64,000 nt of DNA. It comes from Alkalimonas mucilaginosa (GTDB lineage: Bacteria; Pseudomonadota; Gammaproteobacteria; Enterobacterales; Alteromonadaceae). The translations under genes were made by a program, and so were the position numbers. Below, in pieces: positions 16,102 to 25,541 of the stretch. The stretch lies in NCBI RefSeq assembly GCF_036327005.1, contig NZ_JAUGZK010000012.1, positions 54,009 to 118,008 of the forward strand. Reading direction: 5' to 3'. Below the pieces are notes generated by a model that had not been told where the DNA came from, did no database searches, and was given only the letters and a program-made list of their open reading frames with translations. Position 1 is the stretch's first letter. Every line of letters begins with the position of its first letter.

Positions 16102-17235
16102 TTATTCACTCAGCACATCCGACAGCGCTTTTAAGCAAAGTGCAATAGTTTCCCGCCTTGCGCCATAGCCCATCAGGCCGATGCGCCAGGCTTTGCCAGC
16201 TAAATCGCCCAAACCTGCGCCAATTTCCAGATTGTAATCCTGCAGCAAGCGGCTGCGCACTTCGGCGTCATTGACTCCGGCCGGGATCCACACCGAGTTC
16301 AGTTGTGGCAAGCGGTGAGCTTCATCGACCACAAAGTTCAGTCCCAGCGCTTGCAGCCCAGTTTTCAGCTCCTGATGCATGGCGGCATGGCGTTGCCAGG
16401 CGTGCTCCAGCCCTTCGCTGGCAAGCAGGCGCAGGCTTTCATGCAACGCATAAAGCGCATTGACCGGCGCGGTGTGGTGGTAACTGCGTTTAGCACTACC
16501 GCTCCAGTAACCCATCACCAGGCTTTGATCCAAAAACCAGCTCTGCACCGGCTGCGTGCGGTTTTGCATCCGCGCTACCGCGCGTGGGGAAAAGGACACC
16601 GGTGATAAACCCGGTACGCAGGACAAGCACTTCTGGCTGCCGGAATAAATCGCATCGATGCCCCAGGCGTCTACTCTAAGTTCCACCCCGCCCAGCGAGG
16701 TCACCGCATCAACAATGGACAAACAATCAAAACGCTGCGCCAAAGCACAGAGCGCCTGCGCATCCGATAGTGCGCCGGTTGAAGTTTCGGCGTGGACAAA
16801 CGCCAGGAAATGCACCTGCGGGTGCTTTTTTAATGCCTGCTCCACCACGGCGGGATCCACCGGCTCGCCCCAGGGAAAATCCAGCACAATGGCGCTGGCA
16901 CCGCAGCGCTCGACATTTTGCCGCATGCGCTCACCGAACACACCATTACGGCATACCAGCACCGTATCACCCGGCTCCAGCAAGTTTACAAAGCAGGTTT
17001 CCATACCGGCAGAGCCCGGTGCAGAAACGGCCAGCGTCATCGGGTTTTCGGTTTGAAAAGCATACTGCAGCAGGCTGCGCAGCTCATCCATCATGCCAAT
17101 AAACAATGGATCCAAATGGCCAACGGTCGGCCTGGCCTGGGCAGCCAATACCTCGGGATACACATCGGACGGACCAGGCCCCATCAAGATGCGGCGCGGC
17201 GGGGTAAAAGACAAGAATTGGGGGGCTGGGATCAT
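16102..17235 (-). CDS. Class V aminotransferase, alanine-glyoxylate type
   Basis: This 377-residue PLP enzyme belongs to the fold-type I class V family that includes alanine-glyoxylate and serine-glyoxylate/pyruvate aminotransferases. GPGPSDVYP at 19-27 is the family N-terminal substrate loop. SAPGSAGMET (71-80) holds the phosphate-binding region, DAVTSLGG the Asp that contacts the pyridine nitrogen, and SGSQKCL has the PLP-binding Lys202. RIGLMGYGA near the end carries the carboxylate-binding Arg. The start is ATG 17235, with AGGAG six bases upstream; a TTG at 17253 lies inside that ribosome-site region. It stands alone between the TonB receptor and the T2SS operon. The donor amino acid cannot be told from sequence. 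Confidence 0.9.
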   Translation of the reverse strand: MIPAPQFLSFTPPRRILMGPGPSDVYPEVLAAQARPTVGHLDPLFIGMMDELRSLLQYAFQTENPMTLAVSAPGSAGMETCFVNLLEPGDTVLVCRNGVFGERMRQNVERCGASAIVLDFPWGEPVDPAVVEQALKKHPQVHFLAFVHAETSTGALSDAQALCALAQRFDCLSIVDAVTSLGGVELRVDAWGIDAIYSGSQKCLSCVPGLSPVSFSPRAVARMQNRTQPVQSWFLDQSLVMGYWSGSAKRSYHHTAPVNALYALHESLRLLASEGLEHAWQRHAAMHQELKTGLQALGLNFVVDEAHRLPQLNSVWIPAGVNDAEVRSRLLQDYNLEIGAGLGDLAGKAWRIGLMGYGARRETIALCLKALSDVLSE

Positions 17236-17279
17236 CAGAGTCTCCTGCAACAAAAGCGGAAAACCCCTAGCCTAGCAAA

Positions 17280-17319
17280 GCCCGCTTCATTTCGCTGCTG
17301 ATTGCGCTTGATAGCGGGC
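17280..17319 (-). terminator. Possible terminator of the T2SS operon
   Basis: Read leftwards, GCCCGCT pairs with AGCGGGC (17313-17319 with 17280-17286) over a 26-base loop, followed by TTTGCT. It lies 17 bases after the gspN stop. The large loop makes it a weak candidate. Confidence 0.35.
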
Positions 17320-17335
17320 ATTCATTGCTGAAATA

Positions 17336-18079
17336 CTAAAAGCGGATCCGAAACCGGCCTTCGGCATCGGGGGCACCAACAAACTGCATCGCCTGGTGCA
17401 CTTCTTCCGGCATCGAGGCATCGGGTTTTAAGGTACCATCCACCGAGAAACGTCCTGCCGCTTGCAGCCTGGCAGTCACATCCAGTCCCAATGGATTTTG
17501 GCCATCGGTGATCAGCACCAAGTCACCATCATCACAGGCCAGGCTGGCAAAAATATGCTGCAGATCAATCCAGCCGGTCGGCGGTTGCAACCGTGCTTCT
17601 TGCCAGCTGGCCTGGCCGCTCAGGGTTTTGCACCAGGGAGCACCCTGCTGGTACTGTTCGATATCCAGCATCAGGGTGCCGTCGGCCCCAACCGGCAGCG
17701 GCAAACGCAGCATAGGCGCAAGTTCACGCACCGGGTAGCGCAACAGCGTATCTTGCAACTGCAAACCACTGAAACCATAGCGCAACTGGCCTTTGATATA
17801 AGCCTGGTCCAGCTCTGCCAGCTCACCGGCTTGCAATTGCACTGCCAGCCGGCCGGTCAGTAAGCGCCAGGGGCTCAGTTGCCACTGCACTTGCCGTAGC
17901 TCCAGGCCCTGATACGATAGTACCTGAATCCGGCCTTGCCAGGCAGTACCCTGCACTGGCCCTAACTTTAGCCCGGCTGGCAGCGGTGCCAGCTTAAGCC
18001 ACCAACTGGCAGGGGTTAACACCAGCAGGCACAACAAATAACTCACTACCCCCACGACCAGCAGTTTCTTTATCGACAT
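17336..18079 (-). CDS. gspN: Type II secretion protein N
   Basis: This 247-residue inner-membrane T2SS accessory protein is the last gene of the operon. One N-terminal membrane helix (about residues 4-27; LLVVGVVSYLLCLLVLTPASWWL) precedes a periplasmic domain containing GPVQGTAWQGRI, the typical GspN 'V.GTVW.G' motif. The start is ATG 18079, 5 bases beyond the gspM stop with AAGG in between; an upstream in-frame ATG at 18142 would overlap gspM by 59 bases. GspN is absent from many T2SS clusters and its role in pilus assembly is not settled. Confidence 0.9.
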   Translation of the reverse strand: MSIKKLLVVGVVSYLLCLLVLTPASWWLKLAPLPAGLKLGPVQGTAWQGRIQVLSYQGLELRQVQWQLSPWRLLTGRLAVQLQAGELAELDQAYIKGQLRYGFSGLQLQDTLLRYPVRELAPMLRLPLPVGADGTLMLDIEQYQQGAPWCKTLSGQASWQEARLQPPTGWIDLQHIFASLACDDGDLVLITDGQNPLGLDVTARLQAAGRFSVDGTLKPDASMPEEVHQAMQFVGAPDAEGRFRIRF

Positions 18080-18083
18080 AACC

Positions 18084-18566
18084 TTATTCAACCAAAATTC
18101 GTCGCACCTGCACCATGCCCGGCTGGTTGGCCGCGCTGACATCCAGATTCACCAGTTGCAAACCGTGCTGATAGTGCAGTGCATGCAACCAGCTAACCAA
18201 TTGTTCGAAGCTCACATCGTCCAGCACCAGCTGCATTTGCTGATTTTGCGGCTGCATCCGGCTGACGCGAATACCATGCTGACGGGCACTGGTTGTCAGC
18301 ACCTGCGACAAGCTGCCGCTGCTGCGTTCCACCGAGCCACCGGCCTGTTGCAACTGTGGCATCACCGAGTGCAACCAGTCCAATTGCTGTTCGGCCTGCT
18401 GCAACGCCAGTAGATTGCGCGCTTTGCTTTGATGCACCGGCTGCCAGATCAGGTAATAAAATACAAACACCAGCACAGCAATGCCGCACGCCAGCATCAG
18501 CCGTTGCTCACGTTGCTGCAGCCCCCCCCACCATTGCTGAAATTGCTGCTGCAGTTGCTGCTTCAT
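18084..18566 (-). CDS. gspM: Type II secretion protein M
   Basis: This 160-residue bitopic inner-membrane protein stabilises GspL. A cytosolic N-terminus with WWGGLQQREQRLM, the usual GspM 'W..L..RER' motif, precedes one membrane helix at about residues 26-43. A coiled coil and a small ferredoxin-like periplasmic domain end the protein. It overlaps gspL by 4 bases (ATGA), as expected for coupled subunits of the assembly platform. Confidence 0.93.
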   Translation of the reverse strand: MKQQLQQQFQQWWGGLQQREQRLMLACGIAVLVFVFYYLIWQPVHQSKARNLLALQQAEQQLDWLHSVMPQLQQAGGSVERSSGSLSQVLTTSARQHGIRVSRMQPQNQQMQLVLDDVSFEQLVSWLHALHYQHGLQLVNLDVSAANQPGMVQVRRILVE

Positions 18567-19753
18567 GCTGCTTTCCTCATACTAACCGTGCCCTGAACCT
18601 TGCTGCCATCGTTGCTCAAAGCCCCTTGATCGACCTGATAGCCGGCTTGTTCCAACTGGTTTTTTAGTCGCTCAAAACTTTGAAACCCTTCGGCTTTGGC
18701 CTGAAAACGCAGCTCGGTACGCCTGGCATCGAAGCGCAGATTATCCAATTGCATATCCGTTACGCTGGCCAGGTTGTTCTGCAAATCCAGCAACAAGGCT
18801 AAAAAGTGCTGCTCTTGCTGCGACAAGCCAGCTTGCTGCAGTTTGCGCTGCACCAAAGTGCGTAAATTTACCACCGACTCTCCGGGGAAAGCCGCCTGAT
18901 AGGTTTGCACCGCCTGTTGTTGCAGGGCTCTTGCTTGCTGACCATAGCGCCAGCCTTCCACGGCCGTCAGGGTCAGATACAAGGTCAGGCTAATACCAGC
19001 CAGCACAGCAGCGGGCCGCCACAGTTGCCAGCTTCTGTTGATGGTTCGCTTGGGCGCGTATTCACCCTGCAGCAAATTAAGCACTGGCTGCTGTGCTTGC
19101 CGGGCGAGCAGTGCCAACGGCAACTCTGGCTCAGCCAGTTGATGCGGTTGGGCAATGTAGCCTGGCCATGGGCTGTAGCTGGTAAGTTCTGGCAAAGCCG
19201 CCAGTTCCAGATAATCCGGCCACCAATCCTGCTCAATGCTGGTCGCCTGCCAATCGCCCTGGCGCAGCAACCAGCTGCCGTTTAGCTCAATGGCGGCTGG
19301 CAACGACTCCGTCGGGAGCAACAACGCATCCGGCACCAACTGGCGTGGTTGAAAACCTGCCTCGGTCAGCCAGCTGAGCCATTGTTCAAGCTGAGCTTTT
19401 TTGCAAAGCGCCACTTGCTGCAGATACTGCGCGTCGTCTTTACGCACTGCACCGAGCGCCAACCACAGCTGTTCAATGTCTTCGGTGACATCATCCTCCA
19501 GCATATACGGCAAGGCCTGCAGGATCTGCCGACTGGGCTTGGCCGGCAGAGCCACCTCTTTTAGCACCACATCGGCCGCAGGCACCAGGACCAGTACCGG
19601 ACGGGGGCCCAGCCGCTCGGCCAGTTGTGCTAAGGCATAGGCCGACGGCAGGTCGCCGGAGGCAATGATCTCCTGCGCCGGGGCGGACCATACCAACCAG
19701 CTGACGGCTTGCTCAGCCCGGCTGCCAAGACGGATCAGCAATTGTTCACTCAT
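18563..19753 (-). CDS. gspL: Type II secretion protein L
   Basis: This 396-residue inner-membrane platform subunit recruits the ATPase GspE. The cytosolic actin-like domain (about residues 1-235; LPAKPSRQILQALPYMLEDDV is typical of the family) is followed by one membrane helix at about 248-267 and a periplasmic coiled coil plus ferredoxin-like domain. Length agrees with E. coli and Vibrio GspL/EpsL. It overlaps gspK and gspM by 4 bases each. Confidence 0.95.
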   Translation of the reverse strand: MSEQLLIRLGSRAEQAVSWLVWSAPAQEIIASGDLPSAYALAQLAERLGPRPVLVLVPAADVVLKEVALPAKPSRQILQALPYMLEDDVTEDIEQLWLALGAVRKDDAQYLQQVALCKKAQLEQWLSWLTEAGFQPRQLVPDALLLPTESLPAAIELNGSWLLRQGDWQATSIEQDWWPDYLELAALPELTSYSPWPGYIAQPHQLAEPELPLALLARQAQQPVLNLLQGEYAPKRTINRSWQLWRPAAVLAGISLTLYLTLTAVEGWRYGQQARALQQQAVQTYQAAFPGESVVNLRTLVQRKLQQAGLSQQEQHFLALLLDLQNNLASVTDMQLDNLRFDARRTELRFQAKAEGFQSFERLKNQLEQAGYQVDQGALSNDGSKVQGTVSMRKAA

Positions 19754-20742
19754 CCTGCACCTCCTAAACGCCGGGCCAGCACAGTCACACCTTTACCATC
19801 CTGCACTTTGAGGATTGATTGCATCTGCATGCCAGTCTCCTGATAGCCAATTCGGGCTGTTAATCGATAATAGTCCGACTGGACCGTCACCAGCTCTTTA
19901 ATACTTTCTTCCACTTCAATACCAGCCAGGGGGCCTGAGCCCCAAAACTCGTCAATACTGCTAAAACCATTGTCGGGACGACTGGCAATAAGCTCCAGCG
20001 CCGCTGAAGGATCCAATTCGGCAATAATGGCACTTAACAACACCGCCGTTTCCTCGGTTAGCGTATTCACATTGATGCGCAGCTGTTGCTCATCCGGGAT
20101 CACACACACATAGGGTTCGAGCAATTTGTAATCATCCGGTGTCACATCCAAAATGGCCCGCAGCTCTGTGACCGACCCCATCAGGGTGTTGCCGGTATAG
20201 TACGGAAAAGGCAAAGCCGCATAATCGTCATCTTCGGCACTGCCAGCTGTGCGCAATAAGCTATCGTCATCCAGCCAGTCGGCAACCCGCGCCATAAGGT
20301 ATTCAGCGGGCATCGACAAATCTGCTGCCACCAACTCCAGCAAACGCTGAAAGCTTTGTTGTTCAACCGTTGCTTCGGTCTGTACCTGCCCGGCCGCAGC
20401 CGGCGCCTGATAAAGCGCATTCAGATTAAAGCAACTACGCAGATCCGTGATCACTCCACTGATGGTACCATCCGGTACCGGCAATTGCGCCCCCTGCAGG
20501 GCCCAGTCCTGCCCCAAGTGGCTGGTTTCCTGCCCCTGTAAAGAGCGGCGCAGCACCTGACGGGCAAAAGCTTCTGCCCCCATAGCGTACCAAAACGCTT
20601 GCTGCTGCTGCTGCATATTCAGCTGCCGCTGCAAATTCAGCTGCAAGCGGCCGCTCATTGATGTCGCAATCACCACAGCAATGGCCACAATCAACAGCAC
20701 GATGATCAGGGCTACGCCTTGCTGTCGTTGCAGATCGTTCAT
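19750..20742 (-). CDS. gspK: Type II secretion minor pseudopilin K
   Basis: This 330-residue tip pseudopilin has a short leader with QQGVALIIVLLIVAIAVVIA, a prepilin peptidase site and hydrophobic stem. Position +5 after the cleavage is not Glu, the hallmark of GspK. The large alpha domain inserted in the pseudopilin fold (DLRSCFNLNALYQ, VADWLDDD) is where the calcium-binding GspK core lies. The start at 20742 overlaps gspJ by 4 bases; a longer in-frame version from 20862 has an implausible Gly/Ala/Arg-rich N-terminus read from gspJ in another frame and is rejected. Confidence 0.94.
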   Translation of the reverse strand: MNDLQRQQGVALIIVLLIVAIAVVIATSMSGRLQLNLQRQLNMQQQQQAFWYAMGAEAFARQVLRRSLQGQETSHLGQDWALQGAQLPVPDGTISGVITDLRSCFNLNALYQAPAAAGQVQTEATVEQQSFQRLLELVAADLSMPAEYLMARVADWLDDDSLLRTAGSAEDDDYAALPFPYYTGNTLMGSVTELRAILDVTPDDYKLLEPYVCVIPDEQQLRINVNTLTEETAVLLSAIIAELDPSAALELIASRPDNGFSSIDEFWGSGPLAGIEVEESIKELVTVQSDYYRLTARIGYQETGMQMQSILKVQDGKGVTVLARRLGGAG

Positions 20743-21392
20743 CGGATGGTCTCCGCCGGCTGCACATTGCCGTCCGGCAACAGAATCACCCGCTCTATTT
20801 CCCCCAGCTCGGCGTGCAGCAAGCGCACCCGAACTGCCGCAGGCCAGAGCGAGTCCGCCCAACGCTCTTCCCAGCGCTCGCCAACCAGGTAGCGAAACTC
20901 CAGCTCGGTAATGTCAGCCAACAACACCTGCACTCTCGGTTCGGTACCGGTAACGGCATCCGGGTACAGGGTGTACAGCCGTTGCAATTGCTCTTCTTGC
21001 AAGCGGTAACCGAGCGATTGCAACTCACTGCGCGGTAAAATCATGCCAGGGTTGCGCCAACCGTGCTGGCTAAACGCTATCGCATCGGCGTCACTTTCCA
21101 GCAGGAAACGCCCGCCCAGCAAGCGCTCTTTGCGCGGCGCTTCACCCTGTATGCGAATATGGCGGCTGCTGATTTGCATCAGATCACGCTCCAGCACCAT
21201 CAAAGCAAATTGTACTTTTTGCAAACGCTCCGCGGCCTGTCGCGACAAGCGGTCGCCGGTTGTCACACTATTGAGCACTGCAAAAGAGGCCATCCCGACC
21301 ATAGCAAAAATCGCGATGGCCAGCAGCATTTCAATAAAGGTAAAGCCAGCGCTGTTTCCTTTCCGGCAAGCGACTGCGCAGCTAGTTGGCAT
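20739..21392 (-). CDS. gspJ: Type II secretion minor pseudopilin J
   Basis: This 217-residue minor pseudopilin has a prepilin leader ending before GFTFIEMLLAIAIFAMVGMAS, with the required Gly and +5 Glu. The body contains MVLERDLMQISSRHIR and PAAVRVRL, matching GspJ. It forms the pilus tip complex with GspI and GspK. The start lies 11 bases inside gspI. A slightly long leader (15 residues before Gly) is usual for GspJ of this group. Confidence 0.94.
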   Translation of the reverse strand: MPTSCAVACRKGNSAGFTFIEMLLAIAIFAMVGMASFAVLNSVTTGDRLSRQAAERLQKVQFALMVLERDLMQISSRHIRIQGEAPRKERLLGGRFLLESDADAIAFSQHGWRNPGMILPRSELQSLGYRLQEEQLQRLYTLYPDAVTGTEPRVQVLLADITELEFRYLVGERWEERWADSLWPAAVRVRLLHAELGEIERVILLPDGNVQPAETIR

Positions 21393-21753
21393 GCGGCCGC
21401 CCGATAAAGGTAATCAACCGGTACAGTGTTTCATCCGGCTGCTCTGCCAGGCTCACGCTCAGCTCCACCTGGCGTAAATCATCATCTTCGACCTGACTAA
21501 TACGCTGCTGCCATTGCCAGAGCCGGTTCGCCATTTCCACCTCACCCCGGCTCTGCTCTGCCGGCGGCCAATCGGTTTCCAATTGCAGCAATACCAACTG
21601 ATTGGAAGCGACATAGCTGGCAAAAGTGGCGTCCTCCAGCATGGCTATTGAGCGGATATGTTCAGTCACAGTGCGCATCACCGCCAGGCCGGCCGTGGCA
21701 AAAATCGCCAGCGCAAACAGCACCTCAATCAGGGTAAAGCCGCGACGCATCAT
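21382..21753 (-). CDS. gspI: Type II secretion minor pseudopilin I
   Basis: This 123-residue minor pseudopilin starts MMRRGFTLIEVLFALAIFATAGLAV: a short leader, the prepilin peptidase site after Gly5, +5 Glu and a hydrophobic stem. Size matches GspI (about 120 residues), which nucleates the tip complex with GspJ and GspK. It overlaps gspH by 4 bases and gspJ by 11. Confidence 0.95.
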   Translation of the reverse strand: MMRRGFTLIEVLFALAIFATAGLAVMRTVTEHIRSIAMLEDATFASYVASNQLVLLQLETDWPPAEQSRGEVEMANRLWQWQQRISQVEDDDLRQVELSVSLAEQPDETLYRLITFIGRPHAN

Positions 21754-22340
21754 GGTAAGCTGCTCCCAACCTCAGAACGCTGGATCGGTATACTAAACTC
21801 CCCGCGGATTTGCACGTACCAGTAAGGCCGCTGGCTTTCATCCTGCAGTACCAGTTCAAAAGGGGTAATTTCACCGGACGATAAAATAAAAATATGCGGC
21901 AACACCGCGGCTTCCTCATCATCCGTTTGCATATGCTCCAGCCGATCAGAGTCCCAATTCAGGGAGCCCAGCAAACTATCTTCCTGCCAGGGCAAGCCTT
22001 CCAGCTCAAGTTTCAGTTGCTGATGCGGTGCCAGATCATGCCAGCCCAGTGATGCCGGCGTGTCGGCCGGCTGCCAGATATCCTCCTCTGGCAGGTACAC
22101 CAAAAACTGATAGCCACTGGGGGTAATCTGTACCCCCCACTCCTGCTGGCGCATCAATGCCGTTTCAGCAGCATAATGAAACAGCTGCTGAAAACGGTAC
22201 GCCTCTTTTTCCAGTTGATCATCCCGGCTATCCCAGGAAAAATTTACCACCACAGCACTGACCAGCAAGCCAGATAATAACAGCACCAAGATAACTTCCA
22301 ACAGGGTAAGCCCCTGGCTGTAGCGTTGTGACGGCATCAT
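21750..22340 (-). CDS. gspH: Type II secretion minor pseudopilin H
   Basis: This 196-residue minor pseudopilin has the leader MMPSQRYSQG, then LTLLEVILVLLLSGLLVSAVV with +5 Glu. The rest is a GspH-type beta domain (ALMRQQEWGVQITPSGYQFLVY), which links the tip complex to the GspG shaft. The gap to gspG is 15 bases. Confidence 0.94.
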   Translation of the reverse strand: MMPSQRYSQGLTLLEVILVLLLSGLLVSAVVVNFSWDSRDDQLEKEAYRFQQLFHYAAETALMRQQEWGVQITPSGYQFLVYLPEEDIWQPADTPASLGWHDLAPHQQLKLELEGLPWQEDSLLGSLNWDSDRLEHMQTDDEEAAVLPHIFILSSGEITPFELVLQDESQRPYWYVQIRGEFSIPIQRSEVGSSLP

Positions 22341-22355
22341 CGGCTGGCTCTGAAT

Positions 22356-22778
22356 TTATTGCTTGTCAATGTCCCAGTTGCCGACATCATCGTCGGTACC
22401 TGGAATGCCGTCCGGCCCCATGCTAAACACATCAATGCGGCCAAACTGGCCCGGACTTGCCAGTTGATAATCGCGGCCCCAGGGATCCCGCGGTAAGCGA
22501 CGAATAAAGCCACCTTCCGGGAAGGAGCGTGGTACCGGCTCTGTGGTTGCAGGCTCAACCAAAGCCCGTAAGCCTTGCTCGCTGGTTGGATAGAAACCAT
22601 TGCGCAACCGATACATATCCAGTGCATTTTCCAACTGCTGAATATCAACCACGGCTTTTTGCCGATCCGCTTCTTCTTTATTGCCCATCACATTGGGCAC
22701 AACCAGGCTGGCGATGATGCCTAAAATGACGATCACCACCATCAGTTCCAATAAACTAAAACCCTGCTGTTTGTTCAT
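22356..22778 (-). CDS. gspG: Type II secretion major pseudopilin G
   Basis: This 140-residue major subunit of the pseudopilus begins MNKQQGFSLLELMVVIVILG: the cleavage site after Gly6 and +5 Glu are clear. The conserved C-terminal region (YPTSEQGLRALV, DPWGRDYQLASPG, FSMGPDGIPGTDDDVGNWD) includes the calcium-binding loop Asp residues typical of GspG. The start at 22778 is favoured by AGGT seven bases upstream; a GTG at 22787 overlaps the gspF stop. It should be the most abundant product of the operon. Confidence 0.96.
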   Translation of the reverse strand: MNKQQGFSLLELMVVIVILGIIASLVVPNVMGNKEEADRQKAVVDIQQLENALDMYRLRNGFYPTSEQGLRALVEPATTEPVPRSFPEGGFIRRLPRDPWGRDYQLASPGQFGRIDVFSMGPDGIPGTDDDVGNWDIDKQ

Positions 22779-22779
22779 A

Positions 22780-24000
22780 TTACCCACCTACCATATGATT
22801 AAGTTCTAAAATCGGCAGCAAAATTGCCAGTACAATTAAAAAAACCAGGATCGCCAGGGTGATCACCACCACCGGCTTGAAAATTTCCAGTGTCACCGTC
22901 ATGGTCATTTCGAACTCCCGATCCAGCGTATCCGCTGTGCGGATTAACATGGTATCGAGTTGACCGCTTTTCTCGCCACTGGCGATCATATGCAGCATCA
23001 TCGGCGGAAACAGCTTGGTTTGCTCAAGCGCATTGCGCAACGAGCTACCTTCCCGCACCCGCAAAGTTGCATCCGCCACCGCCTGCTTCATATAACTGTT
23101 GCCCAGTACATCACCGCTTATGCGCATCGCTTCAAGCAAAGGCACCGCACTGGCATTCAAAATACTAAGGGTGCGGGCGAAGCGGGCGGTATTGATGCTG
23201 CGGATCACCTTGCCAAACAAGGCGCTGCGCAAAATCAACTGATCGTAGCGATAACGCATCTGTGGCCGACGCAATAACCGTTCGACCAGCACAGCCAGCA
23301 ATAATATCCCGAGCAATAACCAAATACCGTAATCGCGTACCCAGTCGCTGGCCGCAATCATCACGCGGGTAAGCAGTGGCAGTTGTTGCCCCATATGCTC
23401 AAACTGTTCCGTAATTTGTGGCACCACCGCTACCAGCAAAATTGCAATCACCGAGATTGCCACCATCACCATCACCACCGGATAAATGGATGCCATCAGA
23501 ATTTGATTGCGCATATGCTGACGTTGCTCGGTGTAATCGGCCAGCCGGTTGAGTACCTGATCCAGATGGCCGGACTTTTCACCCGCCGCCACCATGGAGC
23601 GGTACAAATGATCGAACACATGCGGGAACTCGGCCAGCCCTTCGGCCAGGCTATAGCCTTCTACCACCTTGGAGCGCACACCCATCAACATATTTTTCAG
23701 GCGTGGCTTTTCGCACTGCTCAGCCACCGCCAGCAAGGCATTTTCAATCGGCAAGGCGGCTGCCACCAAGGTCGCCAACTGACGGGTAATCAGTGCCAAA
23801 TCGGCGGTTGGAATGGAGCGTTTAAAAAAACTTTTGCTGCTGGCGGTTGATTTCTCCTGCCTGGATGCCAGCTCCACCGCCAGCGGGGTTAGCTTGCGCT
23901 CGCGCAGCAGCTGGCGAGCCTGGCGGGCATTATCGGCTTCCAATACCCCTTTGCTTTTTTTGCCGCGGCTATCCAGCGCCTGGTAACTAAACGCTGCCAC
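22780..24000 (-). CDS. gspF: Type II secretion inner-membrane platform protein F
   Basis: This 406-residue polytopic protein is the centre of the assembly platform and probably rotates under GspE. Two repeated cytosolic domains (about 60-175 and 265-375; the pair of ASGEKSG/AAGEKSG motifs marks each repeat) alternate with three membrane helices near 170, 220 and 380. The N-terminus (AFSYQALDSRGKKSKGVLEA) is the standard GspF opening. Its start codon touches the gspE stop. Confidence 0.96.
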   Translation of the reverse strand: MAAFSYQALDSRGKKSKGVLEADNARQARQLLRERKLTPLAVELASRQEKSTASSKSFFKRSIPTADLALITRQLATLVAAALPIENALLAVAEQCEKPRLKNMLMGVRSKVVEGYSLAEGLAEFPHVFDHLYRSMVAAGEKSGHLDQVLNRLADYTEQRQHMRNQILMASIYPVVMVMVAISVIAILLVAVVPQITEQFEHMGQQLPLLTRVMIAASDWVRDYGIWLLLGILLLAVLVERLLRRPQMRYRYDQLILRSALFGKVIRSINTARFARTLSILNASAVPLLEAMRISGDVLGNSYMKQAVADATLRVREGSSLRNALEQTKLFPPMMLHMIASGEKSGQLDTMLIRTADTLDREFEMTMTVTLEIFKPVVVITLAILVFLIVLAILLPILELNHMVGG

Positions 24001-25541
24001 TACAGATCCTCACGGGTGACGCGCAGCACCTCTTCCAGCGTGGTTTGGCCGGCCAGCACCTTATCAAAGCCATCACGGCGGATACTGGGACAATTTGGCC
24101 GCACATACTTTTCAATGCTTTGTTCACCTTCGCGGTTGTGGATCATTTCGCGGCTGTGATCATCAATCACCAGGAGTTCATGAATACCGGTCCGGCCACG
24201 GTAGCCGGTAAAATTGCACTGGTCACAGCCGGTGGCCCGGTAGATAATGGCCTCATCCTTTTTCTCGACCCCAAGCAGCTTACGCTCTTCTTTGTCCGGG
24301 CTATGGGCCTCTTTGCAGTGCGGACACAAGGTACGCACCAGCCGCTGCGCCAACACACCCAGCAAGCTGGATGACAACAGGAAAGGCTCGATCCCCATAT
24401 CTTCCAGCCGGGTAATGGCTCCGGCAGCAGTATTGGTGTGCAAGGTCGACATCACCAGGTGGCCGGTTAAGCTGGCCTGTACCGCTATTTGCGCCGTTTC
24501 CAGATCGCGGATTTCACCTACCATCACCACATCGGGATCCTGTCGCAAAATAGCCCGCAGCCCGCGGGCAAAGGTCATATTCACTTTGGTATTGACCTGG
24601 GTTTGGCCGATGCCTTCCAGCTCGTATTCGATGGGATCTTCCACCGTCAGAATATTGCGATCTTTGGTATTGATTTCGGTAAGGCCGGCATACAGGGTGG
24701 TACTTTTACCAGAACCGGTGGGGCCAGTTACCAGTAAAATGCCATGAGGCTTTAAAATCAGTTTGGAAAATTGCTGCTGAATGGCTGGTGTCATACCCAG
24801 GTCGGCCAGATTCAGATGGGAAGTGTTTTTATCCAGCAAACGCAATACCACCCGCTCACCATGGCTGGATGGCATGGTCGAAACCCGTACATCCACCGCC
24901 CGGCCAGCAATTTTTAAACTGATACGGCCATCCTGCGGCACCCGTTTTTCCGCAATATCCAGCTTGGCCATAACTTTAATACGCGACACCAAAAGGCTGG
25001 ATAACTTACGGTTTGGCCGTAGTACTTCGCGCAAGATACCATCAACCCGAAAGCGCACCACCAGGGCTTTTTCAAAGGTTTCAACATGGATATCGGATGC
25101 ACCCAGCTTGATGGCCTCACCCAGCATGGCGTTGATCAGCTTGATAATGGGCGCATCGTCTTCGTTATCCAGCAAGTCTTCCGTTTCCGGGATATCTTCT
25201 GCCAGCGAGGCTAAATTTACCTCGTTGCCTATGTCCTGCATAATTTGCTGGGCTTCCGAGGAATCCCGCTGATAACTGGCTTCAAGCAGACTTTCAAACT
25301 CTGTGGCGCCCAGTTTCTGAATACGAAAAGGTTCGCTCAGCATGCGTCTTACTTCCAGCACCGCCTCGGGCTTAGTAGCCGGCTGCACCGAAAGCACAAA
25401 CCCCTCCGGCAATTGCTGCAGCAATACTGCATGACGCTTGGCAAAGGCAAAAGGCAGGCGGATGCGGGTGCTGACCGGTTGCACCTCCACTATCTCATCA
25501 TCCATCAGCTCATCAAGCTCCTGAGTCAACACATCACTCAT
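24000..25541 (-). CDS. gspE: Type II secretion ATPase E
   Basis: This 513-residue hexameric ATPase drives pseudopilus assembly. The N-terminal domains (about 1-150) bind GspL. Walker A is GPTGSGKST, and the Asp box, Walker B (VGEIRD) and His box (MSTLHTN) follow. The tetracysteine zinc module is present as CPHC and CDQC near residues 415-455. Length is usual for GspE. It overlaps gspD by one base and gspF by one base. Confidence 0.97.
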   Translation of the reverse strand: MSDVLTQELDELMDDEIVEVQPVSTRIRLPFAFAKRHAVLLQQLPEGFVLSVQPATKPEAVLEVRRMLSEPFRIQKLGATEFESLLEASYQRDSSEAQQIMQDIGNEVNLASLAEDIPETEDLLDNEDDAPIIKLINAMLGEAIKLGASDIHVETFEKALVVRFRVDGILREVLRPNRKLSSLLVSRIKVMAKLDIAEKRVPQDGRISLKIAGRAVDVRVSTMPSSHGERVVLRLLDKNTSHLNLADLGMTPAIQQQFSKLILKPHGILLVTGPTGSGKSTTLYAGLTEINTKDRNILTVEDPIEYELEGIGQTQVNTKVNMTFARGLRAILRQDPDVVMVGEIRDLETAQIAVQASLTGHLVMSTLHTNTAAGAITRLEDMGIEPFLLSSSLLGVLAQRLVRTLCPHCKEAHSPDKEERKLLGVEKKDEAIIYRATGCDQCNFTGYRGRTGIHELLVIDDHSREMIHNREGEQSIEKYVRPNCPSIRRDGFDKVLAGQTTLEEVLRVTREDL